A DNA stretch of 32,016 bases from Candidatus Rokuibacteriota bacterium (GCA_003220265.1 QHRW01000037.1:1-32016), one strand, 5' to 3'. Positions 6,838 through 13,778 are shown, numbered from the stretch's first letter. The notes: generated from the letters alone by a model not told the origin. Numbers and translations are program-made.

Positions 6838-8700
6838 ATGCCTCGGCGCGTCCTCTACGATGCCGCCTCGCGGCCCGCCGCGGCTGCGGCCGGGCTCCTC
6901 GCCGGCGAGTACGACGTCGAGGCGTGGACGCCTGAGGCCATGGCGGACAGCGTCGTGCTCACCGCCAACCCTGCCCTCGCCGCATCCGGCGATCGCACCC
7001 GGCTCATCGGCGTCGTCGATCCCGACGCGCCGGGCCCGTGGCCGGCGACCTGGTACGCGCTGGTGCCGACCGGGGCCGGCCGCCCGCTCGTCGCGCGCGC
7101 GGTGGCCAACGCCTTCGCCAGCCTCGATGGCGCCGCCGAGCGCGCCCGGCTCGAGCGTGAGCTGAGCGAGCTGAACGCCATCGGCATCCAGCTCTCGGCC
7201 GAGCGGAACCTCGACGTGCTGCTGGAGACGATCCTCACCAAGGCGCGCGAGATCACCGGCAGCGACGCGGGCTCGCTCTACCTGGTCGAGGATTCGCCCG
7301 AGGGCAGCCGTCGCCTGCGCTTCGCGCTGGCCCAGAACGACAGCGTCGAGATTCCGTTTCGCTCGGTGACCCTGGCGCTCGACGGCGAGAGCGTGGCCGG
7401 CCACGTGGCGCTCACCGGCGCCATCGTGAACCTGGCCGACGCCTACGAGCCGCCCCCCGGCTCGCCGTTCAAGATCAACCGGTGGTTCGACGAGCACGCG
7501 CGCTACCGCACGAAGTCGATGCTGGTGGTGCCGATGCGCACGCCCCAGGGTGAGGTCATCGGCGCGCTGCAGCTCATCAACTGCAAGCCGGAGCGGCGCG
7601 GGCCGCTACGCTCGACGCAGGAGGCCGAGGAGCACGTGCGGCCCTACGGCGAGCGCCACGTGCGCCTGGCCGGCTCGCTGGCCTCGCAGGCCGCGGTCGC
7701 CCTGGCCAATCGCCGGCTGTACGACAGCATCAGCCAGCTCTTCGACGGCTTCGTGAAGGCCTCGGTGACGGCCATCGAGTCGCGCGATCCCACCACGTCC
7801 GGCCACTCCTTCCGCGTGGCCGACCTCACGGTGGGACTGGCCGAGGCGGCCGACCGCGCGGACGACGGCGTGTTCCGGGATGTGAGATTCACCGCCGAGG
7901 AGCTGCGCGAGCTGCGCTATGCGGCGCTGCTGCACGACTTCGGAAAGGTCGGCGTGCGCGAGCACGTGCTGGTGAAGTCCAAAAAGCTCTACCCCGGCGA
8001 CCTCGAGCGCATCAAGACCCGCATCGAGCTGCTCATGCGCGACCTCGAGCTGGGCGTCACCCGGCGCAAGCTCGACTGGGTCACCCGGCGCGGCAAGGAA
8101 GGCTTCAACCTGCACGCGGCCAAGCTAGACGCCGATCTCGCCGCCGCCATCGCCGAGCTCAACGAGGCCCTCGACGTCGTGGTGACGGTCAACGAGCCGT
8201 CGGTGCAACCGCAGGACTTCACCAGCGCGCTGCTCAAGATCACCGCGCGCTCGTGGGAGGACCACCGCGGCCGGCGGCGCACGGTGCTCACGCCGGAGGA
8301 GGCCGGCATCCTGGCCATCAACAAGGGCAGCCTCACCGAGAACGAGCGGCGCGAGATCCAGCAGCACGTCGTCCACACCTTCCAGTTCCTGGCCCAGATC
8401 CCGTGGACGCGCGAGTTCCGCCGCATTCCGGAGATCGCGCGCTCGCACCATGAAAAGCTCGACGGCTCCGGCTACCCGTTCGGCTTCCGCGGCGATCAGA
8501 TCCCCGTGCAGTCGCGGATGATGACGATTGCCGACATCTACGACGCTCTCACCGCGACCGACCGCCCCTACAAGAAGGCCGTGCGCGTCGAGGAAGCGCT
8601 GGACACGCTGCGCGAGGAGCAGCGCGCCGGCGCCCTCGACGGCGCCCTCCTCGACCTCTTCATCGACGCGCGCATCTTCGAGCGGACGGACTGGCGCTGA
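6838..8700 (+). CDS. GAF domain / HD-GYP domain cyclic-di-GMP phosphodiesterase-like protein
   Basis: A 620-residue cytoplasmic signalling protein. Residues 1-105 form an uncharacterised N-terminal region. Residues ~107-295 hold a GAF domain (LELSELNAIG-type helix, then REITGSDAGSLYLVED and GEVIGALQLINCK). Residues ~300-600 are an HD-GYP domain, a family that hydrolyses cyclic-di-GMP or related dinucleotides. Metal ligands are present: SGHS (His323), LLHDFGKVG (His366-Asp367), His510/His513, HHEKLDGSGYP (537-547) and the ADIYDALTATDRPYK block. The span between HDFGK and the next metal His is about 140 residues against roughly 30 in a standard domain. The insert (~383-497) includes a helical stretch and a Trp-containing motif. 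No Shine-Dalgarno is visible. It is monocistronic, closed by the repeat region. Because the full metal set is kept, I expect an active enzyme. Confidence 0.92.
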   Translation: MPRRVLYDAASRPAAAAAGLLAGEYDVEAWTPEAMADSVVLTANPALAASGDRTRLIGVVDPDAPGPWPATWYALVPTGAGRPLVARAVANAFASLDGAAERARLERELSELNAIGIQLSAERNLDVLLETILTKAREITGSDAGSLYLVEDSPEGSRRLRFALAQNDSVEIPFRSVTLALDGESVAGHVALTGAIVNLADAYEPPPGSPFKINRWFDEHARYRTKSMLVVPMRTPQGEVIGALQLINCKPERRGPLRSTQEAEEHVRPYGERHVRLAGSLASQAAVALANRRLYDSISQLFDGFVKASVTAIESRDPTTSGHSFRVADLTVGLAEAADRADDGVFRDVRFTAEELRELRYAALLHDFGKVGVREHVLVKSKKLYPGDLERIKTRIELLMRDLELGVTRRKLDWVTRRGKEGFNLHAAKLDADLAAAIAELNEALDVVVTVNEPSVQPQDFTSALLKITARSWEDHRGRRRTVLTPEEAGILAINKGSLTENERREIQQHVVHTFQFLAQIPWTREFRRIPEIARSHHEKLDGSGYPFGFRGDQIPVQSRMMTIADIYDALTATDRPYKKAVRVEEALDTLREEQRAGALDGALLDLFIDARIFERTDWR

Positions 8701-8702
8701 CC

Positions 8703-8919
8703 CCCGAAGGGGGGCTTCGCCCCCCGTTCGGCGGTCGTCGCACGCCTGACGGCGTGCTCCTCCCTGCTTCCCCCCAGAGCCGGATGGCGCCGGCGGAGCC
8801 GGCGCTCGATCGCCCGAAGGGGGGCTTCGCCCCCCTTTCGGCGGTCGTCGCACGCCTGACAGCGTGCTCCTCCCTGCTTCCCCCCAGAGCCGGATGGCGC
8901 CGGCGGAGCCGGCGCTCGA
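8703..8919. repeat. Tandem 107-bp repeat (two copies, 110-bp period) built from three hairpins
   Basis: Copy 1 is 8703-8809 and copy 2 is 8813-8919; I find only two differences (8726 G versus 8836 T, 8751 G versus 8861 A). Each copy contains three palindromes. They are a CCGAA-GGGGGGC-TTC-GCCCCCC hairpin closed by TTCGG, GCACGCC-TGAC-GGCGTGC (one mismatch in copy 2), and GCGCCGGC-GGA-GCCGGCGC. The unit sits between convergent genes, starting two bases after the HD-GYP stop, and carries no credible reading frame. The shape is that of a REP/BIME-like dispersed intergenic element that also acts as a bidirectional transcription end. Confidence 0.9.
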
Positions 8920-8984
8920 AGCGGACGTACGTTGCGCTCCGGCGTCCGGCGTGGGCGGTTATTCGTGTCCGCGCGGCGGAGGGG

Positions 8985-9048
8985 GCGACGACACGGGCGG
9001 CGCGCCGCGGGCTTGGTGAGCGCGGCGGCGCGACGCGCGTGTCGTCGC
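8985..9048. repeat. Long inverted repeat between convergent genes
   Basis: GCGACGACACG (8985-8995) and its exact complement CGTGTCGTCGC (9038-9048) enclose a 42-base GC-rich core that can itself pair (GCGCCGCG against CGCGGCGGC). It ends 6 bases past the stop of the small minus-strand gene, so a terminator role for the lexA transcript is plausible. The rest of 8920-9054 shows nothing recognisable. Confidence 0.55.
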
Positions 9049-9054
9049 GGGGGG

Positions 9055-9270
9055 TCAGGCGGCGGAGAGGAGGAGGAGGGCGGCCCAGGCAGTGGCGGCG
9101 GCGAGGGCCGTGGCGGCGCGACCGATCTCGGTGAAGATCGAATGGCTGCGCACCTGTTGAGTGGTGCGCGGCAAAAAAAGGGCGCGCGCACGGCGATCGG
9201 CGATGAGGCGGCGTTGCAGCGCGGGATACGAGACGGCGTGAGCGTTCATGACGGCCTCCAGCATCAACAT
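9055..9270 (-). CDS. Small tail-anchored membrane protein downstream of lexA (candidate)
   Basis: A 71-residue reading frame with ATG 9270 begins 19 bases after the lexA stop on the same strand, with a weak GAGAAG ribosome site. The first ~48 residues are polar and basic (QRRLIADRRARALFLPR). The last ~20 (AATALAAATAWAALLLLSAA) form a single transmembrane segment running to the C-terminus, so the protein would be anchored with its N-terminus in the cytoplasm. I recognise no family. Small membrane proteins co-regulated with lexA often halt cell division during DNA damage (SidA and DidA in Caulobacter, YneA in Bacillus), which makes that role a reasonable hypothesis. The alternative is a chance frame, because GC-rich DNA yields many. 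Confidence 0.5.
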   Translation of the reverse strand: MLMLEAVMNAHAVSYPALQRRLIADRRARALFLPRTTQQVRSHSIFTEIGRAATALAAATAWAALLLLSAA

Positions 9271-9289
9271 GCGCTTCTCGAACGGGTTC

Positions 9290-9928
9290 CTAGAATCCCC
9301 GCAGCAGGCCGACGACCTTGCCGATGATACGCACGGCGCGTGGATCGACCACGATGGGCGCCATCGTCGGGTGCTCGGGCTTGAGGACGATGCGCTCGCC
9401 GTCGCGCTGGAAGCGCTTGACGGTGGCCTCGTCGCCGGACTCGGACTCGACCAGCGCGACGACGATGTCGTTGAGCTGAGCGCTGTCCTGGCGGCGCACC
9501 AGCACGAGATCGCCATCACAGATGTGCGCGCTGATCATGCTCTCGCCGCGCACGCGCAGCGCGAAGAGATCCTCGCCGCGGCCGGGGAGTGCGCCGGCCG
9601 CGATCGGCAGGTCGCCTTCGCGGTTTTCCTCGGCCAGCAGCGGCTGGCCGGCGGCGATGCGACCCAGGATGGGAATCGGCAGCGTCGCGGCGTTGGTGCG
9701 CCCGCCGGCGGCCTCGGTGAGCGTGAGCCCGCGCGCGGTGCGGCCCGGACCGGGGCGACGTTGCAGCATGCCCTTGCGCTCGAGCGCGCGCAGGTGATCG
9801 AAGGCGGCGCGCGGGGTGACGCGGAACTTCTCACCGATCTCACGCACGGTGGGCGGCACGCCGTGGCGACTGGTGAAGGCCCGGATGAAGTTCAGCACGT
9901 CTCGCTGCCTGGCGGTCAACTCTCGCAT
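9290..9928 (-). CDS. lexA: LexA, SOS-response transcriptional repressor
   Basis: A 212-residue repressor-protease. The N-terminal winged helix (ELTARQRDVLNFIRAF, then GVPPTVREIGEKFRVTPRAAFDHLRALERKG) binds the SOS operator. The C-terminal S24-type domain has the self-cleavage Ala93-Gly94 in RIAAGQPLLAEE, the nucleophile Ser130 in RGESMIS and the general base Lys171 in EATVKRF. When RecA is activated by damaged DNA, the protein cleaves itself and releases its targets. ATG 9928 is chosen because AGGAGGGG lies upstream at suitable distance; a TTG at 9958 would fall inside the operator/promoter. In the recognition helix, RAAFDHLRAL differs from the E. coli type, in line with a non-E. coli operator. 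Autoregulation is strongly suggested by the dyad in its own promoter. Confidence 0.95.
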   Translation of the reverse strand: MRELTARQRDVLNFIRAFTSRHGVPPTVREIGEKFRVTPRAAFDHLRALERKGMLQRRPGPGRTARGLTLTEAAGGRTNAATLPIPILGRIAAGQPLLAEENREGDLPIAAGALPGRGEDLFALRVRGESMISAHICDGDLVLVRRQDSAQLNDIVVALVESESGDEATVKRFQRDGERIVLKPEHPTMAPIVVDPRAVRIIGKVVGLLRGF

Positions 9929-9954
9929 GCGAGGCTTGTCCCCTCCTGGCCGTA

Positions 9955-9984
9955 ACAATACTCAACCATTGTTGAGCAAGTCAA
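9955..9984 (-). promoter_or_regulatory. lexA promoter with SOS operator in the spacer
   Basis: On the minus strand TTGACT (9984-9979) and TATTGT (9960-9955) lie 18 bases apart, a good -35/-10 pair. The perfect dyad CTCAAC-N4-GTTGAG fills 9961-9976, i.e. nearly all of the spacer. A second overlapping dyad AACAAT-N8-ATTGTT spans 9954-9973. The AAC-N4-GTT core has the same geometry as the Bacillus-type SOS box (GAAC-N4-GTTC). A repressor bound here would block RNA polymerase directly. Confidence 0.8.
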
Positions 9985-10140
9985 GCGAATAGTACTCGGC
10001 CCGCACGACAGCCGGGAAAGCCAGAAGCTGCGATAGGTTGAGGTGCTAGCGGTCGAGGCGGTGCTGACGGGCGAACTGCTGGCGATTACCGAGGGACGCC
10101 ACGGCTTCGCCGGGGCGGCCCGAGCCACCATGGGGGGCTT

Positions 10141-10163
10141 GGGGGGCCCGTACGAGGCCCCCC
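10141..10163 (-). terminator. GC-rich hairpin after the TatA/B-like gene
   Basis: GGGGGGCC (10141-10148) and GGCCCCCC (10156-10163) form an 8-bp stem with a 7-base loop, three bases beyond the stop of the TatA/B-like gene. A competing 9-bp pairing (ATGGGGGGC with GCCCCCCAT) overlaps it. No T-run follows on the minus strand. The rest of 9985-10140 holds no gene that I can support. Confidence 0.55.
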
Positions 10164-10165
10164 AT

Positions 10166-10642
10166 CTAACTGGGCTCCCAGGGCTCGCAGACGGGGCACG
10201 TCATGAAGCCCTGCTCGACGGCCTCGGGAACGCGCTTCAGATAGATCCGCTCGATCTCAGGAATGCGGGCCACCCACGTGCACTCGCGGCGGTGGAAGAG
10301 CTTCGAGCCTCGCTGGGCCACGAGCGGCTCGCCATGCTCGGGCAATGGCTCTCGGGCGACGCTCGGCCCCGTCTCCGGCGATACGGGCTCGAGCTCCGAG
10401 GGCAGCGGCGTGGCGGCGCCGGCGACCACGACGGGCGCGGGCTCGGGCGCAGGCGGCGGCGGGTCGAGATCGTTGATGTGAAGGTTCGTCTCGACGGTCG
10501 AGCGAAACTCGTCGCTGGCGCGGCGAAACTCGCGCATCGCGCGTCCCACCATGCGGCCGAGCTCAGGCAGCTTCGAGGGGCCGAAGACCAGGAGCGCGAG
10601 CACGCCGATGACGAGCATCTCCTGGAGGCCGATGTCGAACAT
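10166..10642 (-). CDS. TatA/TatB-like protein fused to an Ada-type zinc-binding motif
   Basis: A 158-residue protein in three parts. Residues 1-55 are a Tat translocase A/B domain: a short N-terminal transmembrane helix ([25 protein letters not shown]) with the hinge [10 protein letters not shown] and then an amphipathic helix ([17 protein letters not shown]). Residues 60-110 are a Pro/Ala/Glu-rich linker. Residues 111-155 read KLFHRREC...[10 protein letters not shown], matching the Ada-type metal-binding motif seen at the ends of various bacterial proteins; His117, Cys121, Cys149 and Cys152 are likely ligands. TatA/B assist export of folded proteins across the inner membrane. No tatC is nearby. 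The ATG at 10642 begins the canonical MFDIG start; no clear ribosome site. The zinc module on a Tat component is unusual and its role is unknown. Confidence 0.88.
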   Translation of the reverse strand: MFDIGLQEMLVIGVLALLVFGPSKLPELGRMVGRAMREFRRASDEFRSTVETNLHINDLDPPPPAPEPAPVVVAGAATPLPSELEPVSPETGPSVAREPLPEHGEPLVAQRGSKLFHRRECTWVARIPEIERIYLKRVPEAVEQGFMTCPVCEPWEPS

Positions 10643-10778
10643 GGCGTTAGGGTAACACGCAGCAGGGCGCGCGGGACCGGCGGGCGAAACATCTCCGCGA
10701 ATTGAGAAGCCGCTTACCGTCCGGCCGCGGGGCCGGGCGGATCGGCTCAATGAGGACGGGCGGTTGGGACCCCACCCG

Positions 10779-10826
10779 GTGAGGCACGGGAGTTGCTCTC
10801 CTGCCTCTACGCCAAGGAGGCCTCAC
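10779..10826 (+). promoter_or_regulatory. Two mutually exclusive hairpins in front of a small ORF
   Basis: GTGAGGC (10779-10785) is exactly complementary to GCCTCAC (10820-10826), which follows the strong Shine-Dalgarno AAGGAGG (10814-10820). The overlapping GAGGCA (10781-10786) can instead pair with TGCCTC (10802-10807). One fold would hide the ribosome site region and the other would free it. The remaining stretch 10643-10778 shows only a short CCGGCC-GCGG-GGCCGG hairpin. Confidence 0.4.
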
Positions 10827-10827
10827 G

Positions 10828-10914
10828 ATGCTGCTGCGCGTCCTGCACTACGCGATGCTGCTGTCGCTGCTCACCGCCCGGGAACGGCTGGCCCGCGCCG
10901 TCAGGAGGCCATGA
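10828..10914 (+). CDS. Candidate 28-residue hydrophobic small protein
   Basis: ATG 10828 is preceded by AAGGAGG with 7 bases spacing, one of the best ribosome sites in the window, and the frame runs 28 codons to TGA 10912-10914. The peptide begins [20 protein letters not shown]: a short hydrophobic helix followed by a strongly basic tail ([11 protein letters not shown]). This could be a membrane-associated micropeptide or a leader peptide. Its end overlaps the convergent sigma-54 activator gene by 14 bases. No family is recognised. Confidence 0.4.
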   Translation: MLLRVLHYAMLLSLLTARERLARAVRRP

Positions 10915-11935
10915 CCTCCTTGGGCTTGTCGTCCTTTTCGGTGTCTTGAACGACCAGGCCGCATTGCACGATCTTGTAGAGCAGCGCCTTGTAGCTGATC
11001 TGCAGGAGACGCGCGGCCTTCGCGCGATTCCAGTGGACGCGATCGAGCACTTCCTTGATCGCCACGCGCTCGGCCTCGCGGGCGGCCTGCCGGGCGATGT
11101 CCTTGAGGCTGATCGGCGTGTCAGAGCTCGGCCGCACCTCGAGCGCGGCGGTGCCCGGCCGCGGCGTGGAGCGGCCGCCGCGGGCGAGGTTGGCGACGAT
11201 CTCCACGTGCACGGGGCGCGCGCTGCCGAGCACGACCACGCGCTTCACGGCGTTCTCGAGCTCGCGGATGTTGCCGGGCCACTCGTAGTCGAGGAACGCG
11301 CGCAGCGTCTCGCCCGGGATCTCGACGGAGCGTCCATACTGGGCGTTGAACTTCTTCAAGAAATGGTCGGCCAGCACCGGGATCTCGTCGCGCCGCTCGC
11401 GCAGCGGTGGGATGCGGATCTCGATGACGTTGAGCCGATAGTAGAGGTCTTCGCGGAACTGATGCGCGCGCATCGAGGCTTCGAGATCGCGGTTGGTGGC
11501 GGCGATGAGCCGCACGTCGGTGTCGATGATCTTCTCGCCGCCGACGCGCGAGAACTCGCCGTCCTGCAGGACGTGCAGGAGCTTGGCCTGCAGCCGCAGC
11601 GGCATCTCACCGATCTCGTCGAGCAGGAGCGTGCCCTGGTGCGCGGCCTCGAACTTGCCGGGCTTCTGCCGGTAGGCGCCGGTGAACGCGCCCTTCTCGT
11701 GCCCGAACAGCTCGGACTCCAGCAGCTCGCTCGGCAGCGCGGCGCAGTTGACCTTCAAGAACTGCTTGGCCGCGCGCGGCGAGGCCTTGTGGATGGCCCG
11801 GCCCACGACTTCCTTGCCGACGCCGCTCTCGCCGCGCAGCAAGATCGTGGTGTTCGTGGCAGCCACCTTGGCGACCAGGTCACGGATCGGCTGCATCTTG
11901 CCGCTGCTGCAGAGCGTCAGGAGCGCGTCACTCAT
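10901..11935 (-). CDS. Sigma-54 enhancer-binding activator lacking a receiver domain
   Basis: A 344-residue NtrC-family activator that remodels sigma-54 RNA polymerase using ATP. It starts almost directly with the AAA+ domain: Walker A GESGVGKE (35-42), the sigma-54 contact loop GAFTGA (82-87), Walker B LLLDEIGE, and the [15 protein letters not shown] and [14 protein letters not shown] blocks. A Fis-type helix-turn-helix closes it ([21 protein letters not shown]). There is no N-terminal receiver, GAF or PAS domain, so it either is constitutively active or is controlled by a separate partner. The receiver-only gene divergent from it is the obvious candidate. ATG 11935 follows a GAGGGAGA ribosome site. 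Its own -24/-12 promoter lies 60-80 bases upstream. Its DNA-binding end is closely similar to that of the second activator at 15535. Confidence 0.94.
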   Translation of the reverse strand: MSDALLTLCSSGKMQPIRDLVAKVAATNTTILLRGESGVGKEVVGRAIHKASPRAAKQFLKVNCAALPSELLESELFGHEKGAFTGAYRQKPGKFEAAHQGTLLLDEIGEMPLRLQAKLLHVLQDGEFSRVGGEKIIDTDVRLIAATNRDLEASMRAHQFREDLYYRLNVIEIRIPPLRERRDEIPVLADHFLKKFNAQYGRSVEIPGETLRAFLDYEWPGNIRELENAVKRVVVLGSARPVHVEIVANLARGGRSTPRPGTAALEVRPSSDTPISLKDIARQAAREAERVAIKEVLDRVHWNRAKAARLLQISYKALLYKIVQCGLVVQDTEKDDKPKEVMAS

Positions 11936-11998
11936 GTCCGTCGGATCTCCCTCTTTGGGTCGGTGAAGTTACCTTCGTCTTCGTACGTTGCAGCGATC

Positions 11999-12014
11999 TG
12001 CAGGGGGTGTGCCA
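11999..12014 (-). promoter_or_regulatory. Sigma-54 (-24/-12) promoter of the receiver-less activator
   Basis: On the minus strand 12014-11999 reads TGGCACACCCCCTGCA, matching TGGCACG-N4-TTGCW at all key positions, with GG and GC separated by 10 bases. Transcription would start near 11988, leaving a leader of about 52 bases before the ATG at 11935. Sigma-54 control of a sigma-54 activator implies positive autoregulation or a cascade. Confidence 0.75.
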
Positions 12015-12141
12015 AAGAGTTACCCACTCGTATTTCTAGTGATTACAAGCACTTTGGTTCCGACACCCTGAGATGTTCCCCACGCGCTTTGTAGAAATGG
12101 GAATGCCACTTGTAAATATTGCAAGAAAGGGAGGAAACAAA

Positions 12142-12525
12142 ATGGAGATTCTCATCGTGGACGACGAGCCGCAGGTGGCCGAAGTGCTGGCCAAATCGCT
12201 CAACCGCCAGGGGCACAAGACGACCGTCGTGCACTCCGGCGTGGAGGCACTCGATCGGCTGCGCACCACCGCGCCCGACGCGATGTTCCTGGACGTCTCG
12301 ATGCCGGGCATGAACGGGCTCGACGTGATGCAAGAGGTGAAGCGCCTGAAGCCGGCGCTGGCCGTCGTCGTGATCACGGGGCACGCGACTGCCGACGAGA
12401 TCGAGCGCGTGAAGCAAATGGGCGCCGTCGACGTGATTCAAAAACCGTCGGCCCTCACGCACTATCATCAGGCCATCGAGCGTCTGCACGTCAAAAAGGC
12501 CTACCCCGACACCGATCACGTGTGA
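12142..12525 (+). CDS. Receiver-only (single-domain) response regulator
   Basis: A 127-residue protein consisting of one CheY-like receiver domain. The acidic pocket Asp7-Asp8-Glu9, phospho-acceptor Asp51 (MFLDVSMPGMNG), Thr79 (VITGHA) and Lys101 (VIQKPSA) are all in place, so it should be phosphorylated by a histidine kinase; none is encoded here. It has no output domain. ATG 12142 follows GGGAGGAAACAAA, a strong ribosome site; an upstream ATG at 12073 lacks one. It is divergent from the receiver-less sigma-54 activator and followed closely by the outer-membrane protein gene, with 14 bases between stop and the next ATG. A phosphorylation-dependent partner for the activator, or an intermediate in a phosphorelay, are the likeliest roles. 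Confidence 0.93.
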   Translation: MEILIVDDEPQVAEVLAKSLNRQGHKTTVVHSGVEALDRLRTTAPDAMFLDVSMPGMNGLDVMQEVKRLKPALAVVVITGHATADEIERVKQMGAVDVIQKPSALTHYHQAIERLHVKKAYPDTDHV

Positions 12526-12539
12526 TACACGTTTGGGCC

Positions 12540-13778
12540 ATGAAACACGTCGCGGCGTGCGCGGTCGTGTGCCTCTCGCTGATGCTGGCCGCGCCCGCCG
12601 CTGCGCAGTTCCCCCTCTTCCAGCAGCCCGGTCTGCCGGGATCGACGCTCGATCCGCAGGAGCTGCAGCCGACGCGGCGCGCGCCGCTCACCATCACGCC
12701 GTCGCTCACCTTCACGGAGGAGTACAACGACAACGTCCTCCTCGACAATCGCAACCGCGTCTCGGACTTCATCACGGGCTTCACGCCGGGCATCGCCATC
12801 ACGTACGAGCGGCCCACGTACCGCCTGTCCGCCGCGTACAACTTCACGGCCGAGCTCTTCGCGCGCGAGACGCAGGAGAGCCACGCGTTCGATCGCCAGA
12901 ACTTCTTCCTCGACACGATGTGGAAGGTCACTCCGCAGCTGACGCTGTCGTTCACCGAGACGTTCATCTTCAGCACCGACACCAACCTCATCGCGCGCGA
13001 GAACGTCTCCACCGGCCGCGACCGCTCCTACAGCAACGTGATCGGCGGCGGGGCCAGCTACCAGATCGATCCGTTCTGGGCGGTGCGCGGCAGCGCGTCC
13101 TACACGCTCGAGCGCTTCTCGCGGAACAACCTCGACGACTCCGACGTCTACCGCGCCACGGTGGCAGTGGATCGCAAGATCAATCCCCGGCTCACCGGCA
13201 GCCTCGCGTACGAGTTCGGCTACTTCAACGTCTCCAACGAGCAGAACGCCGTCACGCACACGCCGCGCCTGGGCGCCGCGTGGCGGGCGACGGAGACGAT
13301 CACGCTGTCGCTGAGCGGCGGTCCCACGGTGGAGGTGTTCGAGAACGGCGACACGCGCCTGACGCCGGCCGTCACCGCCAGCTACGGGCAGCGCGTGTGG
13401 TTCGGCGGCGTCGGCCTCTCCTACGACCGCACCGTCGGCACCGCCGGCGGCCTGGGCGGTCCCACCGACAACGACCTCATCAGCGGCTACGTCACCGTCA
13501 CCACGCTCACGCGCGGCCTCACGGTCCAGCTCCTGCCGACCTACTCGATCGTGAAGAGCCCCAACAGCAGCCGGGTCGACGTCCGCGCGTTCACGGCCTC
13601 GCTGCAGGCGACCTATCGCCTCACGGACTGGGTGGCGCTGATCGGCGGCTACCAGTTCTTCCACCAGCGCTCCGACAGCACCCAGCTCTCCAGCATCGGC
13701 ACGCCCATCGCGAACGACGCCGACCAGAACCGCGTCTTCGTCGGTGTCACCTTCGGCTATCCGATCCGCTTCGATTAG
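12540..13778 (+). CDS. Outer-membrane beta-barrel protein, EPS-system associated
   Basis: A 412-residue protein with a clear signal peptide (KHVAACAVVCLSLMLAAPAAA) followed by alternating amphipathic strands typical of an outer-membrane barrel. Examples are LTITPSLTFTEEYNDNV, YRLSAAYNFTAELFA, QLTLSFTETFIFSTD and LTVQLLPTYSIV, ending VFVGVTFGYPIRFD. The N-terminal EYNDNV box and overall length recall the outer-membrane proteins found beside exosortase-associated EPS genes (TIGR03016-like). That assignment is from memory of the family and not from a search. ATG 12540 is used; an earlier GTG at 12522 would add six residues before the signal peptide. It probably serves in secretion or anchoring of the polysaccharide made by the operon downstream. 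It is co-transcribed with the receiver gene. Confidence 0.82.
   Translation: MKHVAACAVVCLSLMLAAPAAAQFPLFQQPGLPGSTLDPQELQPTRRAPLTITPSLTFTEEYNDNVLLDNRNRVSDFITGFTPGIAITYERPTYRLSAAYNFTAELFARETQESHAFDRQNFFLDTMWKVTPQLTLSFTETFIFSTDTNLIARENVSTGRDRSYSNVIGGGASYQIDPFWAVRGSASYTLERFSRNNLDDSDVYRATVAVDRKINPRLTGSLAYEFGYFNVSNEQNAVTHTPRLGAAWRATETITLSLSGGPTVEVFENGDTRLTPAVTASYGQRVWFGGVGLSYDRTVGTAGGLGGPTDNDLISGYVTVTTLTRGLTVQLLPTYSIVKSPNSSRVDVRAFTASLQATYRLTDWVALIGGYQFFHQRSDSTQLSSIGTPIANDADQNRVFVGVTFGYPIRFD

Noticed and set aside
4315..7497. A 1060-codon minus-strand open frame appearing to fuse the KaiC-like ATPase to a long upstream protein
   Set aside because: Only its last ~296 codons resemble a protein family. 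The rest is Arg/Gly/Ala-rich and lies over the ligase and HD-GYP genes in the wrong frame, as expected in GC-rich DNA.
8701..8930. CRISPR array suggested by the tandem repeat
   Set aside because: There are only two units of 107 bp with a 3-base gap and no spacers. No cas genes occur in the window.
9916..10131. A 71-codon minus-strand frame upstream of lexA
   Set aside because: It covers the lexA promoter and operator in another frame, is Ser/Thr/Arg-rich and has no ribosome site.
12090..12120. TTGTAG and TAAATA as a sigma-70 promoter for the receiver gene
   Set aside because: Both boxes match only partly and the gap is AT-rich enough for chance matches. No convincing promoter was found for this gene.
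12073..12141. Upstream ATG at 12073 as start of the receiver protein
   Set aside because: It would add 23 residues not seen in receiver domains, and only ATG 12142 has a ribosome site (GGGAGG).
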